Positions 16,813-25,845 of a stretch of DNA of 64,000 nucleotides are shown here, in pieces. Positions within the stretch are counted from its first letter, which is position 1. Every line of letters starts with the position of its first letter. The stretch spans positions 113,282 to 177,281 of the forward strand of contig CAZWHW010000002.1 of assembly GCA_964633815.1 (NCBI GenBank), in the 5' to 3' direction. Below the pieces are notes generated by a model. The model was not told the origin of the DNA. It was given only the letters and a program-made list of their open reading frames with translations, and searched no databases. This stretch comes from CALKZN01 sp964633815 (GTDB taxonomy: Bacteria > Pseudomonadota > Gammaproteobacteria > Arenicellales > Arenicellaceae). The position numbers and the translations under genes were made by a program.

Positions 16813-18237
16813 ATGAGTTCAAACGTCAAACAACTCAACCCCGATTTTACTGACTACCTAGTCAAAGATATTAACCTTGCTGATTTTGGTCGCAAAGAGA
16901 TTGCGATTGCTGAAACAGAGATGCCAGGTTTAGTTTACGTTCGTGAAGAGTACCGTCAAGAGCAGCCTTTAAAAGGTGCGAAAATCACGGGTTCATTGCA
17001 CATGACTATTCAAACAGCCGTGTTGATTGAAACATTGGTTGCTTTGGGAGCAGAAGTTCGCTGGGCTTCTTGTAACATCTTCTCAACTCAAGATCACGCA
17101 GCGGCAGCAATTGCAGCGCAAGAAATTCCGGTGTTTGCATACAAAGGCGAAACATTAGAAGAATACTGGGACTACACACATCGCATCATGGCTTGGCCAG
17201 GTGATACGGGTCCTAATATGATCCTTGATGATGGTGGCGATGCGACAATGTTATTGATCCTCGGTTCAAAAGCAGAGAAAGATATTTCTGTATTAGACAA
17301 CCCAGGTTCTGAAGAAGAGACTTTCTTGTTCGCTGCTATTAAGGCGCAACTAGAAAAAGACAATACATGGTATTCACGTCGTTTGGCGGGTGTGCAAGGT
17401 GTAACAGAAGAAACAACCACAGGCGTAGCACGTTTGTATCAAATGCGTGATAAAGGCGAATTACCATTCCCTGCGATCAACGTAAATGATTCAGTGACTA
17501 AGTCTAAGTTCGATAACCTATACGGCTGTCGTGAGTCTTTGGTTGACTCAATCAAACGCGCAACTGATGTAATGATCGCAGGTAAAACTGCCGTTGTTTG
17601 TGGTTATGGTGACGTTGGTAAAGGTTCAGCAGCTTCTTTGCGTGGTCTAGGTGCTATTGTAAAAGTGACTGAAATCGACCCAATTTGTGCGCTTCAAGCG
17701 GCAATGGAAGGTTATGAAGTAGTGACATTAGAAGATGCTGTTGCAGACGCTGATATTTTTGTTACAACAACAGGTAACTTCAATATCATCACACGTTCGC
17801 ATATGGACCAAATGAAAGACCAAGCGATCGTTTGTAATATTGGCCACTTCGATAATGAAATTGATGTTGCTGGTCTAGAAAATCTTGAGTGGGAAAATAT
17901 TAAAGATCAAGTAGATCACGTTATCTTCCCAGATGGTAAACGCATCATCTTATTAGCTCAAGGTCGTCTTGTGAATCTAGGCTGTGCAACAGGTCATCCA
18001 AGTTTTGTTATGTCGAACTCATTCACTAACCAAACCTTGGCGCAAATCGAGTTATTCAAAAATGGTGATAACTATGGCAAAGACGTTTACATTTTGCCTA
18101 AGCACCTTGATGAAAAAGTAGCGCGTTTGCATCTTGAGAAAATTGGTGTGAAGTTGACTGTTCTAACTGATGAGCAAGCGGCTTATATCGATGTGCCAGT
18201 CGAAGGGCCATACAAGCAAGATCACTATAGATACTAA
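16813..18237 (+). CDS. ahcY: Adenosylhomocysteinase
   Basis: Hydrolyses S-adenosylhomocysteine to homocysteine and adenosine, removing an inhibitor of methyltransferases. 474 residues, with NAD held by the Rossmann motif GYGDVGKGSAASLRGLGA near 260. Other landmarks are ITGSLHMTIQTAVLIETL near 60 and the C-terminal DKYRY-type end (PYKQDHYRY). I chose the ATG at 16813 because it follows AGGAGA and lies after the riboswitch. First gene of the ahcY-metF-metH operon; its codon choice looks more biased than its neighbours, as expected for high expression. Confidence 0.98.
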   Translation: MSSNVKQLNPDFTDYLVKDINLADFGRKEIAIAETEMPGLVYVREEYRQEQPLKGAKITGSLHMTIQTAVLIETLVALGAEVRWASCNIFSTQDHAAAAIAAQEIPVFAYKGETLEEYWDYTHRIMAWPGDTGPNMILDDGGDATMLLILGSKAEKDISVLDNPGSEEETFLFAAIKAQLEKDNTWYSRRLAGVQGVTEETTTGVARLYQMRDKGELPFPAINVNDSVTKSKFDNLYGCRESLVDSIKRATDVMIAGKTAVVCGYGDVGKGSAASLRGLGAIVKVTEIDPICALQAAMEGYEVVTLEDAVADADIFVTTTGNFNIITRSHMDQMKDQAIVCNIGHFDNEIDVAGLENLEWENIKDQVDHVIFPDGKRIILLAQGRLVNLGCATGHPSFVMSNSFTNQTLAQIELFKNGDNYGKDVYILPKHLDEKVARLHLEKIGVKLTVLTDEQAAYIDVPVEGPYKQDHYRY

Positions 18238-18239
18238 AA

Positions 18240-18316
18240 GAACGTTATTAAAATTTTGTTTTAAAGCGAGCTTTGTTTCGCCGGCACACGCTCGCTTTAA
18301 ATTCAAAATTTAGTTC
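18240..18316 (+). promoter_or_regulatory. Long hairpin between ahcY and metF
   Basis: Perfect 12-bp arms TTTAAAGCGAGC (18260-18271) and GCTCGCTTTAAA (18290-18301) enclose an 18-base loop. They are extended outward by AAATTTTG with CAAAATTT (18251-18258 with 18304-18311) and GAAC with GTTC. No T-run follows directly, so it is more likely an mRNA processing or stabilising element, or an attenuator of metF-metH, than a full terminator. Confidence 0.6.
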
Positions 18317-18364
18317 TTTGATTAAAGTGTTAGCTCATTGCTAGCCTTTTAAAGAGAAAATATT

Positions 18365-19204
18365 ATGAAAGTTAAACCAGAAATTAGCTTTGAATTCTTT
18401 CCGCCGAAAACGGATGCAGGAGTTGAAAAGTTGAATAAAGTTCGGGATGAATTAGGCGCGTTAAAGCCTAAATACTTTTCCGTAACTTTCGGTGCGGGTG
18501 GTAGCACGCAAGATGGCACTTATGATGCCGTGAAAGGTATCATTGATTCTGGCTATGAAGGTGCGCCGCACTTGTCATGTGTGGGTTCGACTAAGTCAGG
18601 TATTTCTGAATTATTACAAAGCTATAAAGACATTGGTGTAAAACGCATAGTTGCTCTTCGTGGTGACTTGCCATCAGGCATGGTTGAGCGTGGCGATTTT
18701 CAATATGCAAATGAACTAATTGAATTTATCCGTGCTGAATATGGTGATTATTTTCACTTAGAAGTGGCGGCATATCCAGAGTTTCACCCAGAATCCAGAA
18801 GCCCTTCGTCTGAGATTGCTAACTTTAAACAAAAAATTGATGCTGGAGCAGATTCTGCAATTACGCAATACTTTTTTAATTCCGATGCATATTTCTCGTT
18901 TGTTGAAACAGCGGAAGCCGCGGGAATCGAAGTGCCGATTATTCCAGGCATCATGCCGATTACGAATTTTGCGCAACTTGCTCGTTTTTCAAACATGTGT
19001 GGTGCAGAAATTCCACGTTGGTTATATAAGCGCCTAGAAGAATTGCAAGACGATGAAGCGTCACTCATTGATTTTGGCTTAGATTATATCACTTTCTTGA
19101 CCGAGACATTGTTGTCTAACGGTGTGTATGGTGTGCATTTTTATGCCTTGAATAAATCGCAGCCTTGTTTAGAAATTTGTAAACGCCTACAACTAGGCGG
19201 TTAA
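18365..19204 (+). CDS. metF: 5,10-methylenetetrahydrofolate reductase
   Basis: FAD enzyme reducing methylene-THF to methyl-THF, the methyl donor for MetH. 279 residues, a TIM barrel of bacterial MetF length. It opens with the typical SFEFFPPK block, then FSVTFGAGGST near 38, RGDLP near 99, and AITQYFFN near 164. It lies between ahcY and the two metH genes and is predicted to be under the same SAH riboswitch. Confidence 0.96.
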   Translation: MKVKPEISFEFFPPKTDAGVEKLNKVRDELGALKPKYFSVTFGAGGSTQDGTYDAVKGIIDSGYEGAPHLSCVGSTKSGISELLQSYKDIGVKRIVALRGDLPSGMVERGDFQYANELIEFIRAEYGDYFHLEVAAYPEFHPESRSPSSEIANFKQKIDAGADSAITQYFFNSDAYFSFVETAEAAGIEVPIIPGIMPITNFAQLARFSNMCGAEIPRWLYKRLEELQDDEASLIDFGLDYITFLTETLLSNGVYGVHFYALNKSQPCLEICKRLQLGG

Positions 19205-19226
19205 ACACGGCTTATTGATTCCTAAC

Positions 19227-20240
19227 ATGAAAAAATCAAAAAACTACGAACTGATTCAATCATTGCTTAAAGAGCGCATTCTGTTTTTAGATGGCGCGAT
19301 GGGAACAATGATTCAGCGTCATGGCCTCGAAGAGGCGGATTATCGTGGTGAACGGTTTGCTGATTGGGAGTCACCATTGAAAGGCATGAATGACTTGTTG
19401 GTGTTGACTCAACCCGACATTATCGCTGGCATTCACGAAGCGTATTTAGAGGCAGGTGCAGATATTATTGAAACTAATAATTTCAACGCCACAGCGAGCG
19501 ATTTAGTACGCTATAACCTGCAAGATTATGCCTATGAGCTCAATAAAGAGGCGGCCGCCTTAGCCAAACAGAGTGCCGAAAAGTTCAACACCGAGGATAA
19601 ACCGCGTTTTGTTGCGGGTGTGCTTGGGCCAAACCAGAAAACAGCTTCAATCTCTGTGGATGTGAATAATCCTGGAGCTCGTGCGATTACCTTTGATGAA
19701 TTAGTGGAAGATTATTCACTAGCTACCAAAGGTTTAATTGATGGTGGCTGCGACATCATTTTAATTGAAACAATTTTTGATACATTAAATGCCAAAGCAG
19801 CCGTATTTGCTGTTTTGGGTTGCTTCGAAGAAATTGGTGTGGAATATCCGATTATGTTGTCTGGCACAATCACGGACAATTCAGGCAGAACCTTGACAGG
19901 CCAAGTCACCGAAGCCTTTTATAACAGTTTAGCGCATGCCAAGCCCATGTCGATTGGTTTGAACTGTGCATTAGGTCCAGATGATTTACGTGCCTATGTG
20001 CAAGAGCTATCACGTGTGTCTGGTTTCAAAGTGTCGGCTCATCCTAACGCGGGTTTGCCAAATGAGTTAGGCGAATATGATATGACTCCAGAAGAAATGG
20101 CGGGGCATATTTCAGAATGGGCTGAGAGTGGTTTTGTCAATATTGTCGGTGGTTGCTGTGGTTCTTCGCCAGATCATATTTCGGCGATTTATCAAGCCGT
20201 GAAAGATAAGATACCGCGTAAAGTAGCGGTAGAGGATTAA
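19227..20240 (+). CDS. metH: Methionine synthase, homocysteine-binding subunit (split MetH, part 1)
   Basis: Carries only the N-terminal homocysteine/zinc barrel of cobalamin-dependent methionine synthase. Motifs are ILFLDGAMGTMIQ, ETNNFNA, and the zinc ligands Cys247 (GLNCALG) and Cys310-Cys311 (GGCCGSS). I start at the ATG at 19227 (337 residues); a TTG four codons earlier is also open, and no strong ribosome binding site decides between them. The gene ends at a real TAA, and part 2 begins 2 bases later, so the two are probably translationally coupled. Part 2 starts in a different frame, but as a separate gene with its own ATG. Confidence 0.93.
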   Translation: MKKSKNYELIQSLLKERILFLDGAMGTMIQRHGLEEADYRGERFADWESPLKGMNDLLVLTQPDIIAGIHEAYLEAGADIIETNNFNATASDLVRYNLQDYAYELNKEAAALAKQSAEKFNTEDKPRFVAGVLGPNQKTASISVDVNNPGARAITFDELVEDYSLATKGLIDGGCDIILIETIFDTLNAKAAVFAVLGCFEEIGVEYPIMLSGTITDNSGRTLTGQVTEAFYNSLAHAKPMSIGLNCALGPDDLRAYVQELSRVSGFKVSAHPNAGLPNELGEYDMTPEEMAGHISEWAESGFVNIVGGCCGSSPDHISAIYQAVKDKIPRKVAVED

Positions 20241-20242
20241 TC

Positions 20243-22933
20243 ATGGGTACTGATAATCCACAAATGCGCTTATCTGGTCTAGAGCCATTTAATATTGGAG
20301 AAGAAACACTGTTTGTAAATGTCGGTGAGCGCACCAATGTCACAGGTTCAGCACGTTTCAAACGTTTGATTAAAGAAGAAGACTATGAAACGGCGTTGGA
20401 AGTTGCCTTAGAGCAAGTGCAAAACGGCGCACAAGTCATCGATGTAAACATGGACGAAGGCTTGATTGATGCTGAAAAGGTCATGGTCACTTTCTTGAAT
20501 TTGATGGCATCCGAACCCGATATCGCTCGCGTGCCAGTGATGGTCGATTCCTCTAAGTGGGAAGTGATCGAAGCAGGTTTGAAGTGCTTGCAAGGTAAAG
20601 GCATCGTTAACTCAATCTCAATGAAAGAGGGCGAAGAAAAGTTTATTGAGCAGGCTAAGTTGGTTAAGCGCTATGGCGCAGCCGTCATTGTGATGGCGTT
20701 TGATGAGGTCGGGCAAGCCGACACCAAAGAGCGAAAAGTTGAGATTTGTACACGTGCGTATAATATTTTGGTTGACCAAGTTGGTTTTCCGCCAGAAGAC
20801 ATTATCTTTGACCCGAATATTTTCGCCATTGCGACGGGTATTGAAGAGCATAATAATTATGCGGTGGACTTCATTGAAGCCACGCGCGAGATCAAACAAA
20901 CCTTGCCGTACGCAAAAGTGTCAGGCGGCGTATCTAACGTCTCTTTTTCATTTCGCGGCAATAACCCCGTGCGTGAAGCGATTCACTCAGTATTTCTTTA
21001 CTATGCCATTCAAGCGGGCATGGACATGGGCATCGTCAACGCAGGGCAATTGGCAATTTATGAAGATTTGCCCAAGGAATTGCGCGAAAAGGTTGAAGAT
21101 GTTGTTCTTAATCGCAACCCAGATGCGACGGAAGCTTTACTCGACATCGCAGAAAAATATCGTGGTGACGGTGCTGCAGTTGAAAAAAAGGAAGATTTAG
21201 AATGGCGCAAAGGTACAGTTGCCGAGCGATTGTCACATGCCTTGGTTAAAGGGATTACTGAATTTATCGACGATGACACTGAAGAAGCACGTTTGCAAGC
21301 AAACAAGCCATTACATGTAATCGAAGGTCCATTGATGGATGGTATGAATGTCGTTGGTGATTTATTCGGTTCAGGAAAAATGTTTTTACCACAAGTGGTG
21401 AAATCTGCGCGGGTGATGAAAAAATCAGTTGCTTTGTTGATGCCGTATATCGAATCTGAAAAACAAGAAGGCGACACTAACGGACGCATTCTCATGGCAA
21501 CTGTTAAAGGCGATGTACACGACATAGGCAAGAATATCGTTGGTGTTGTTTTGCAGTGTAATAACTTTGAAGTTGTTGATTTAGGTGTCATGGTGCCTGC
21601 CGACAAAATTCTTAAAGAAGCCGCTGCTAATGATTGCGATATGATTGGTTTGTCAGGCTTGATCACACCGTCCTTAGATGAAATGGTCACCGTAGCAAAA
21701 GAAATGGAACGTTTGGATTTTTCTTTGCCGTTAATGATTGGTGGAGCAACCACCTCCAAAGTGCATACTGCGCTCAAAATCGAGCCAAATTTCAAAAAAG
21801 ACCAAGTAGTCTATGTGCAAGATGCCTCACGTGCAGTTGGTGTGGCACAAAGCTTGTTGTCGGATGAAAACAAAAATAATTATGTCACCGAGATTCAATC
21901 GGAATACGAAAAAATCCGTATTGAGCGCTCTAAGCACACAAAAGTCATTCGTACGCATGATCTAACGGTTGCGCGTGAAAACCGTGTCCCGATTGAGTGG
22001 GATAATTTTGAAGCTGATGTGCCTACTTTTATTGGTGTTAAAGTGTTTGACGATTTTCCTCTAGAAGATTTGGTTGATCGTATTGATTGGACACCATTTT
22101 TTAGTGCTTGGGAGCTTGCAGGTAAGTTTCCACGTATCTTAGAAGATGAGGTAGTTGGTGAAGAAGCGCAAAAATTGTATGCCGATGCTCAAGCAATGTT
22201 AGAAAAGATTGTCTCTGAAAAATGGTTGCAAGCCAAAGGAGTGATTGGTTTATGGCCTGCCAATTCGGTTGGTGATGATATTGAAGTTTATATTGATGAA
22301 ACGCGCAGTGAGATTGCTCATACTTTACATAACTTGCGTCAACAAGATCAAAAGCGTGGTGATAAACCAAATTATTGTTTGAGTGATTTTGTTGCACCCA
22401 AAGACTCTGGTAAAGCCGACTATATGGGCGGCTTTGCGGTGACTACTGGGCATAAGATCGAAGAAAAAATTGCTGAATTTGAAAAAGAGCATGATGATTA
22501 TCAAAGCATCATGCTCAAAATCTTAGCTGATCGATTAGCCGAAGCTTTTGCTGAAAAAATGCACGAACAAGTGCGTAAAGAGCATTGGGGGTACGAGCCA
22601 AAAGAATTACTTGATAATGAAGAGCTTATAAAAGAAAAATATCGTGGTATTCGTCCAGCACCGGGCTATCCTGCGTGTCCAGATCACACTGAAAAAGCCA
22701 CGTTATGGGAAATGCTTAAGCCCGACGAAAATGCAGGCATGACCATAACAGAAAGCTTTGCCATGTTGCCAACCGCGTCTGTATCAGGTTGGTATTTCGC
22801 ACACTCGGACGCGCGATATTTCCCAGTGGTACGTATCCAAAAGGATCAAATTGAAGATTATGCTAAACGAAAGGGTAAAGACACGATTACAACCGAGCGA
22901 TGGTTGCAATCAGTGCTTGGGTACGATGTCTAG
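20243..22933 (+). CDS. metH: Methionine synthase, folate/cobalamin/AdoMet subunit (split MetH, part 2)
   Basis: 896 residues holding the rest of MetH. The pterin-binding barrel is at about 20-290 (NVGERTNVTGS, VDSSKW, NINAGQ-like IVNAGQ). The cobalamin cap and Rossmann domains are at about 310-560, with lower-ligand motif DVHDIGKNIV (His426) and LSGLITPSLDEM. The C-terminal AdoMet reactivation domain has RPAPGYPACPDH near 790. Split MetH proteins are known in some proteobacteria. Together with part 1 it methylates homocysteine, closing the cycle with metK, ahcY and metF. The operon probably ends in the hairpin near 23050. Confidence 0.97.
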   Translation: MGTDNPQMRLSGLEPFNIGEETLFVNVGERTNVTGSARFKRLIKEEDYETALEVALEQVQNGAQVIDVNMDEGLIDAEKVMVTFLNLMASEPDIARVPVMVDSSKWEVIEAGLKCLQGKGIVNSISMKEGEEKFIEQAKLVKRYGAAVIVMAFDEVGQADTKERKVEICTRAYNILVDQVGFPPEDIIFDPNIFAIATGIEEHNNYAVDFIEATREIKQTLPYAKVSGGVSNVSFSFRGNNPVREAIHSVFLYYAIQAGMDMGIVNAGQLAIYEDLPKELREKVEDVVLNRNPDATEALLDIAEKYRGDGAAVEKKEDLEWRKGTVAERLSHALVKGITEFIDDDTEEARLQANKPLHVIEGPLMDGMNVVGDLFGSGKMFLPQVVKSARVMKKSVALLMPYIESEKQEGDTNGRILMATVKGDVHDIGKNIVGVVLQCNNFEVVDLGVMVPADKILKEAAANDCDMIGLSGLITPSLDEMVTVAKEMERLDFSLPLMIGGATTSKVHTALKIEPNFKKDQVVYVQDASRAVGVAQSLLSDENKNNYVTEIQSEYEKIRIERSKHTKVIRTHDLTVARENRVPIEWDNFEADVPTFIGVKVFDDFPLEDLVDRIDWTPFFSAWELAGKFPRILEDEVVGEEAQKLYADAQAMLEKIVSEKWLQAKGVIGLWPANSVGDDIEVYIDETRSEIAHTLHNLRQQDQKRGDKPNYCLSDFVAPKDSGKADYMGGFAVTTGHKIEEKIAEFEKEHDDYQSIMLKILADRLAEAFAEKMHEQVRKEHWGYEPKELLDNEELIKEKYRGIRPAPGYPACPDHTEKATLWEMLKPDENAGMTITESFAMLPTASVSGWYFAHSDARYFPVVRIQKDQIEDYAKRKGKDTITTERWLQSVLGYDV

Positions 22934-23031
22934 CAATTTGAATAAACTTTTGGTTAACACGTTTTCTATTTAAGTTAATCTTTGGATTCGCAAATAATCG
23001 ACGCTTATTTTTTGTTAAAAATGGTTTCTAA

Positions 23032-23078
23032 AGAGTGGCGGAAAATTCGAGTCTGAATTTTGTCACCACTCTATTTTC
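23032..23078. terminator. Bidirectional terminator between metH and aqpZ
   Basis: AGAGTGG with CCACTCT (outer) and GAAAATTC with GAATTTT (inner) make a long stem between two convergent genes, followed by ATTTTC on the plus strand. Confidence 0.6.
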
Positions 23079-23088
23079 ATAAAGAAAA

Positions 23089-23784
23089 TTAGTCTTCTTT
23101 TTCAATAAATCGACTAACGATTCCTGCTAAAGCAGCACCAACCATTGGTGCGATCCAAAATAATATTAGTTGTTTAAGGTATATGCCTCCTTCAAGCAAT
23201 GCTGGTCCAGTACTGCGGGCTGGGTTAACTGATGTATTAGTTACTGGAATTGAAATTAAATGGATCAAAGTCAAACCCAAACCAATTGCTATTGGAGCAA
23301 AACCTGCTGGTGCACGGTTTGATGTCGCTCCCAAAATAATTAATAAGAACATAAAGGTCATAACGATTTCTGTTGTTATGCCTGCAGCTACAGAGTAGTT
23401 GCCAGGAGATGCTTCTCCCATCCCATTGGATGCAAGACCTCCTTCATAACCTGGAGCTCCGCCAGCGATTACGCTTAAAACTAAGGCAGCAACAATTGCT
23501 CCAGCTACTTGCGCAATTACATAACCAGGAAGTTCTGAGAAAGAAAAACGCCCGCCAACAGCTAAGCCTAAAGATACAGCAGGATTTAAATGACATCCTG
23601 AAATATGACCAATCGCATATGCCATTGTGAGCACAGTCAAACCAAACGCAAAAGACACACCAACAAGGCCAATGCCTAATGTTGCACTCATATCACCGCC
23701 AAACTTTGCTGCTAAAACTGCACTTCCGCAACCACCTAAAACTAACCAAAAAGTTCCTATGAACTCTGCTAAAAGTTTTTTCAT
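23089..23784 (-). CDS. aqpZ: Aquaporin Z
   Basis: Inner membrane water channel. 231 residues with six hydrophobic segments and both NPA boxes: HLNPAVSLG (N67) and VNPARSTGPA near 190. The N-terminus KKLLAEFIGTFWLVLGGCGSAV is the AqpZ pattern, and the selectivity-filter region fits a water rather than a glycerol channel. It is a single gene, convergent with metH, with its promoter in the gap to the acyltransferase gene. Confidence 0.95.
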   Translation of the reverse strand: MKKLLAEFIGTFWLVLGGCGSAVLAAKFGGDMSATLGIGLVGVSFAFGLTVLTMAYAIGHISGCHLNPAVSLGLAVGGRFSFSELPGYVIAQVAGAIVAALVLSVIAGGAPGYEGGLASNGMGEASPGNYSVAAGITTEIVMTFMFLLIILGATSNRAPAGFAPIAIGLGLTLIHLISIPVTNTSVNPARSTGPALLEGGIYLKQLILFWIAPMVGAALAGIVSRFIEKED

Positions 23785-23897
23785 GATTTCATCTCTTTTT
23801 ATTTATTGTTATTAAATTAGTGAAAATCATGATAATGCATACAGCTAGTCACCTAATGTAAACTTAAGTTAAAATTTTTATTATCGTGTTGGTCGAT

Positions 23898-23966
23898 AGA
23901 CTAGCCGAGCGTGAAAGGCAAGACACCATCACTATAGAAAGATAGTTGCAGAATTTATTTTGCGTT
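23898..23966 (+). pseudogene. Possible remnant resembling the MetH C-terminus
   Basis: Translation gives RLAERERQDTITIER, a TAG stop, then LQNLF. The C-terminus of MetH part 2 in this window reads AKRKGKDTITTERWLQSVL, so the stop replaces the Trp and about 10 of 17 positions match. The DNA matches only about 60%, mostly differing at third positions. This may be a decayed paralogue or chance similarity. Confidence 0.25.
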
Positions 23967-24023
23967 ATAGAAATTATGAATTTAAGCTCATGAGGATGAA
24001 TCTTGAATAAAGAGAATAAAGTG

Positions 24024-24137
24024 ATGAGAGTTTTGATTGATGATGATCATGAACTATCTGCAAGCGTAATGCTCTAATGCTAGAAGGAGCTGAATTTACT
24101 CAGGTCAGAGCAAAGTTTAAAGTCCCGAAAATTTGAA
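24024..24137 (+). pseudogene. Possible remnant of a response regulator
   Basis: ATG at 24024 reads MRVLIDDDHELSASVML then stops at 24075-24077; a following open piece reads MLEGAEFTQVRAKF. The start resembles the beta1-acidic pocket of a receiver domain (MRVLxxDDDxEL). It is too short and broken to be functional. Confidence 0.25.
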
Positions 24138-24215
24138 TCATACAGTGACTTAGCGGTTATTGATTGAGATAATCTTGTATTTGCAATGTAATAAAAATAA
24201 AGCAGGTTTCAACCA

Positions 24216-25226
24216 ATGAATACAATCAGCCAAACATCTCCTGCGACCGTTCGTAGCGATGGTATAGATTATTTACGTGGAATTTTAATTTTATTGGTGA
24301 TTGTTGGCCATGTGGTGGTGGGTTCTTTACATGAAAATTGGATTCGCTATCCTATCCATGCATTTCATATGCCATTATTTATCGGGATTACGGGCTATTT
24401 GTTAAATGCCAAGACACTTCGCGATATCTCATTATTCAATGTAGGTATTCGTTATTGGTGGCGTATGATTTTGCCATTTAGTTTAGCGTTTATCTTTTTC
24501 ACAGGCATCTTATTTTTCCATGCTTATCAAGAGAGTAGGGTCACATTTGGCTTGTTGTTGTCATATCTGCATACGCCTTATTATCATTTATGGTTTATAC
24601 CCACCATGATGATTTGGGTTTTGGCCTATCGCTTTATGCTGAAAACCCCCATTCCTTTGTTGGCAATTTTACTGCTGTTTGCTTTTATTTCTCTCTATTG
24701 GGGCAGCGTTCCACGTGAAGAACAAATAGCAAAAGTAGTGCCATTTTTAAATAAGAAGGTTGTGTATTTCTTTAGCTTTTTCTTGTTTGGGGCGTGGTTG
24801 AGAACTATCAATTTGGAAACTGTTCTTGGTTTTATAAAGAACTTTCGTAACTTGTTAATCGTCTCACTAGTTATATCGTCCTTTTTCTATTTAAAACATA
24901 TAGGCTTTGAACCAAAAACAATTCGTGGTATAGCATGGTTAGTTTTGAATATGGTACTAATGATATTGCTATTACCACAGATGAAATCTCTTGCATTGCC
25001 TGAAACAAAAATTAACCAAACGATTGTTGCGATGGGACGCAATTCCTTACCAATTTATTTATGGCATGTTGCACCGTTATTTTTGCTCAAAGGTTTTGAT
25101 GTCCATCAAAATGCTATTGTGTTCTATTATCTCTGTGCGGTAATTTCGAGTATTTTTTTAGTATGGGTTATTTTGAGTTTTGAAGGTAAAAATGGGATAA
25201 GTGATCGATTAATTTATGGAACATGA
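24216..25226 (+). CDS. Membrane acyltransferase (acyltransferase 3 family)
   Basis: 336 residues with about ten predicted transmembrane helices. The N-terminal segment DYLRGILILLVIVGHVVVGS carries the family's conserved Arg and His, and FHMPLFIGITGYLL follows, as in O-antigen and glucan acyltransferases. The donor is normally an acyl-CoA and the acceptor a cell-surface sugar. The gene stands alone between aqpZ and a lipoprotein gene, so the acceptor cannot be inferred. LPS or an exopolysaccharide is a reasonable guess given the LPS genes elsewhere. Confidence 0.8.
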   Translation: MNTISQTSPATVRSDGIDYLRGILILLVIVGHVVVGSLHENWIRYPIHAFHMPLFIGITGYLLNAKTLRDISLFNVGIRYWWRMILPFSLAFIFFTGILFFHAYQESRVTFGLLLSYLHTPYYHLWFIPTMMIWVLAYRFMLKTPIPLLAILLLFAFISLYWGSVPREEQIAKVVPFLNKKVVYFFSFFLFGAWLRTINLETVLGFIKNFRNLLIVSLVISSFFYLKHIGFEPKTIRGIAWLVLNMVLMILLLPQMKSLALPETKINQTIVAMGRNSLPIYLWHVAPLFLLKGFDVHQNAIVFYYLCAVISSIFLVWVILSFEGKNGISDRLIYGT

Positions 25227-25396
25227 GATGGAAAATAATTATGTTGTTGCTGCATTAAAAGATTGATTGAAAATACTATATTCTAGCTAAAATGTTCAGT
25301 TTCCTCAGAGCCAGCAGCATTAATTTCATATGAAAAAAAACATTAATTAAGGTATATTCTATTTCCTCATTTTTTGAAGAAATCACGTTGTAATAG

Positions 25397-25819
25397 ATGA
25401 AAATTCGATTATTTCTCTTATCTTGTATAGTGCTTGTGCTAGCTGCTTGTGGTGGTGGTTCTAGTACTTCTGATGAAGCGAGCACTGGAGAAAATAATTT
25501 TGTCGGCACGCAAACAATCACTCTGAGTAATGCTGAAATTTCAGTTACTGAAACAGATAACTTTACCTTGGCAGTCGATGAACAAGTTGTCACTGTTGTT
25601 GACGAGGATTTCAATGCAACTGGCACACTGAATTCGGATAATCAATTTGTTGTATCTTCGCCAATTTTTTCTACAACATCGGATGGTATTACCTGTTCAG
25701 GTAGTGTTACTTATAGCGGACAAATTTCTGGTTCAACTACAGCAGGCACTATTCAAGGCGAGTTTAATTGCTCTGGAGTTGTATTTGACGTGTCAGGTGA
25801 ATTTTCAGCAGCACGTTAG
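25397..25819 (+). CDS. Small secreted lipoprotein of unknown function
   Basis: 140 residues. The signal peptide of about 17 residues ends in the lipobox VLAAC (Cys18), followed by a flexible GGGSSTSDEASTGE linker, typical of an outer-membrane lipoprotein. The rest is Thr/Ser/Val rich with predicted beta strands and two cysteines (in ITCSGS and FNCSG) that could form a disulfide. I recognise no family. It is convergent with the thioredoxin-like gene. Confidence 0.7.
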   Translation: MKIRLFLLSCIVLVLAACGGGSSTSDEASTGENNFVGTQTITLSNAEISVTETDNFTLAVDEQVVTVVDEDFNATGTLNSDNQFVVSSPIFSTTSDGITCSGSVTYSGQISGSTTAGTIQGEFNCSGVVFDVSGEFSAAR

Positions 25820-25845
25820 TCGCTAATATGAAGAGTTTTGTTAAT

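Larger units (their letters stand above)
23785..24215. other. 431-base gap with possible decayed coding fragments
   Basis: No intact gene. It holds the aqpZ upstream region (reading leftward), then two stretches that read like broken protein code on the plus strand, listed separately. The acyltransferase ribosome binding site (CAGG) is at its right end. Confidence 0.5.

Noticed and set aside
21058..21795. 245-residue open frame antisense to metH
   Set aside because: Fully inside a well-supported gene on the other strand, Ser/Thr-rich shadow composition, no motifs.
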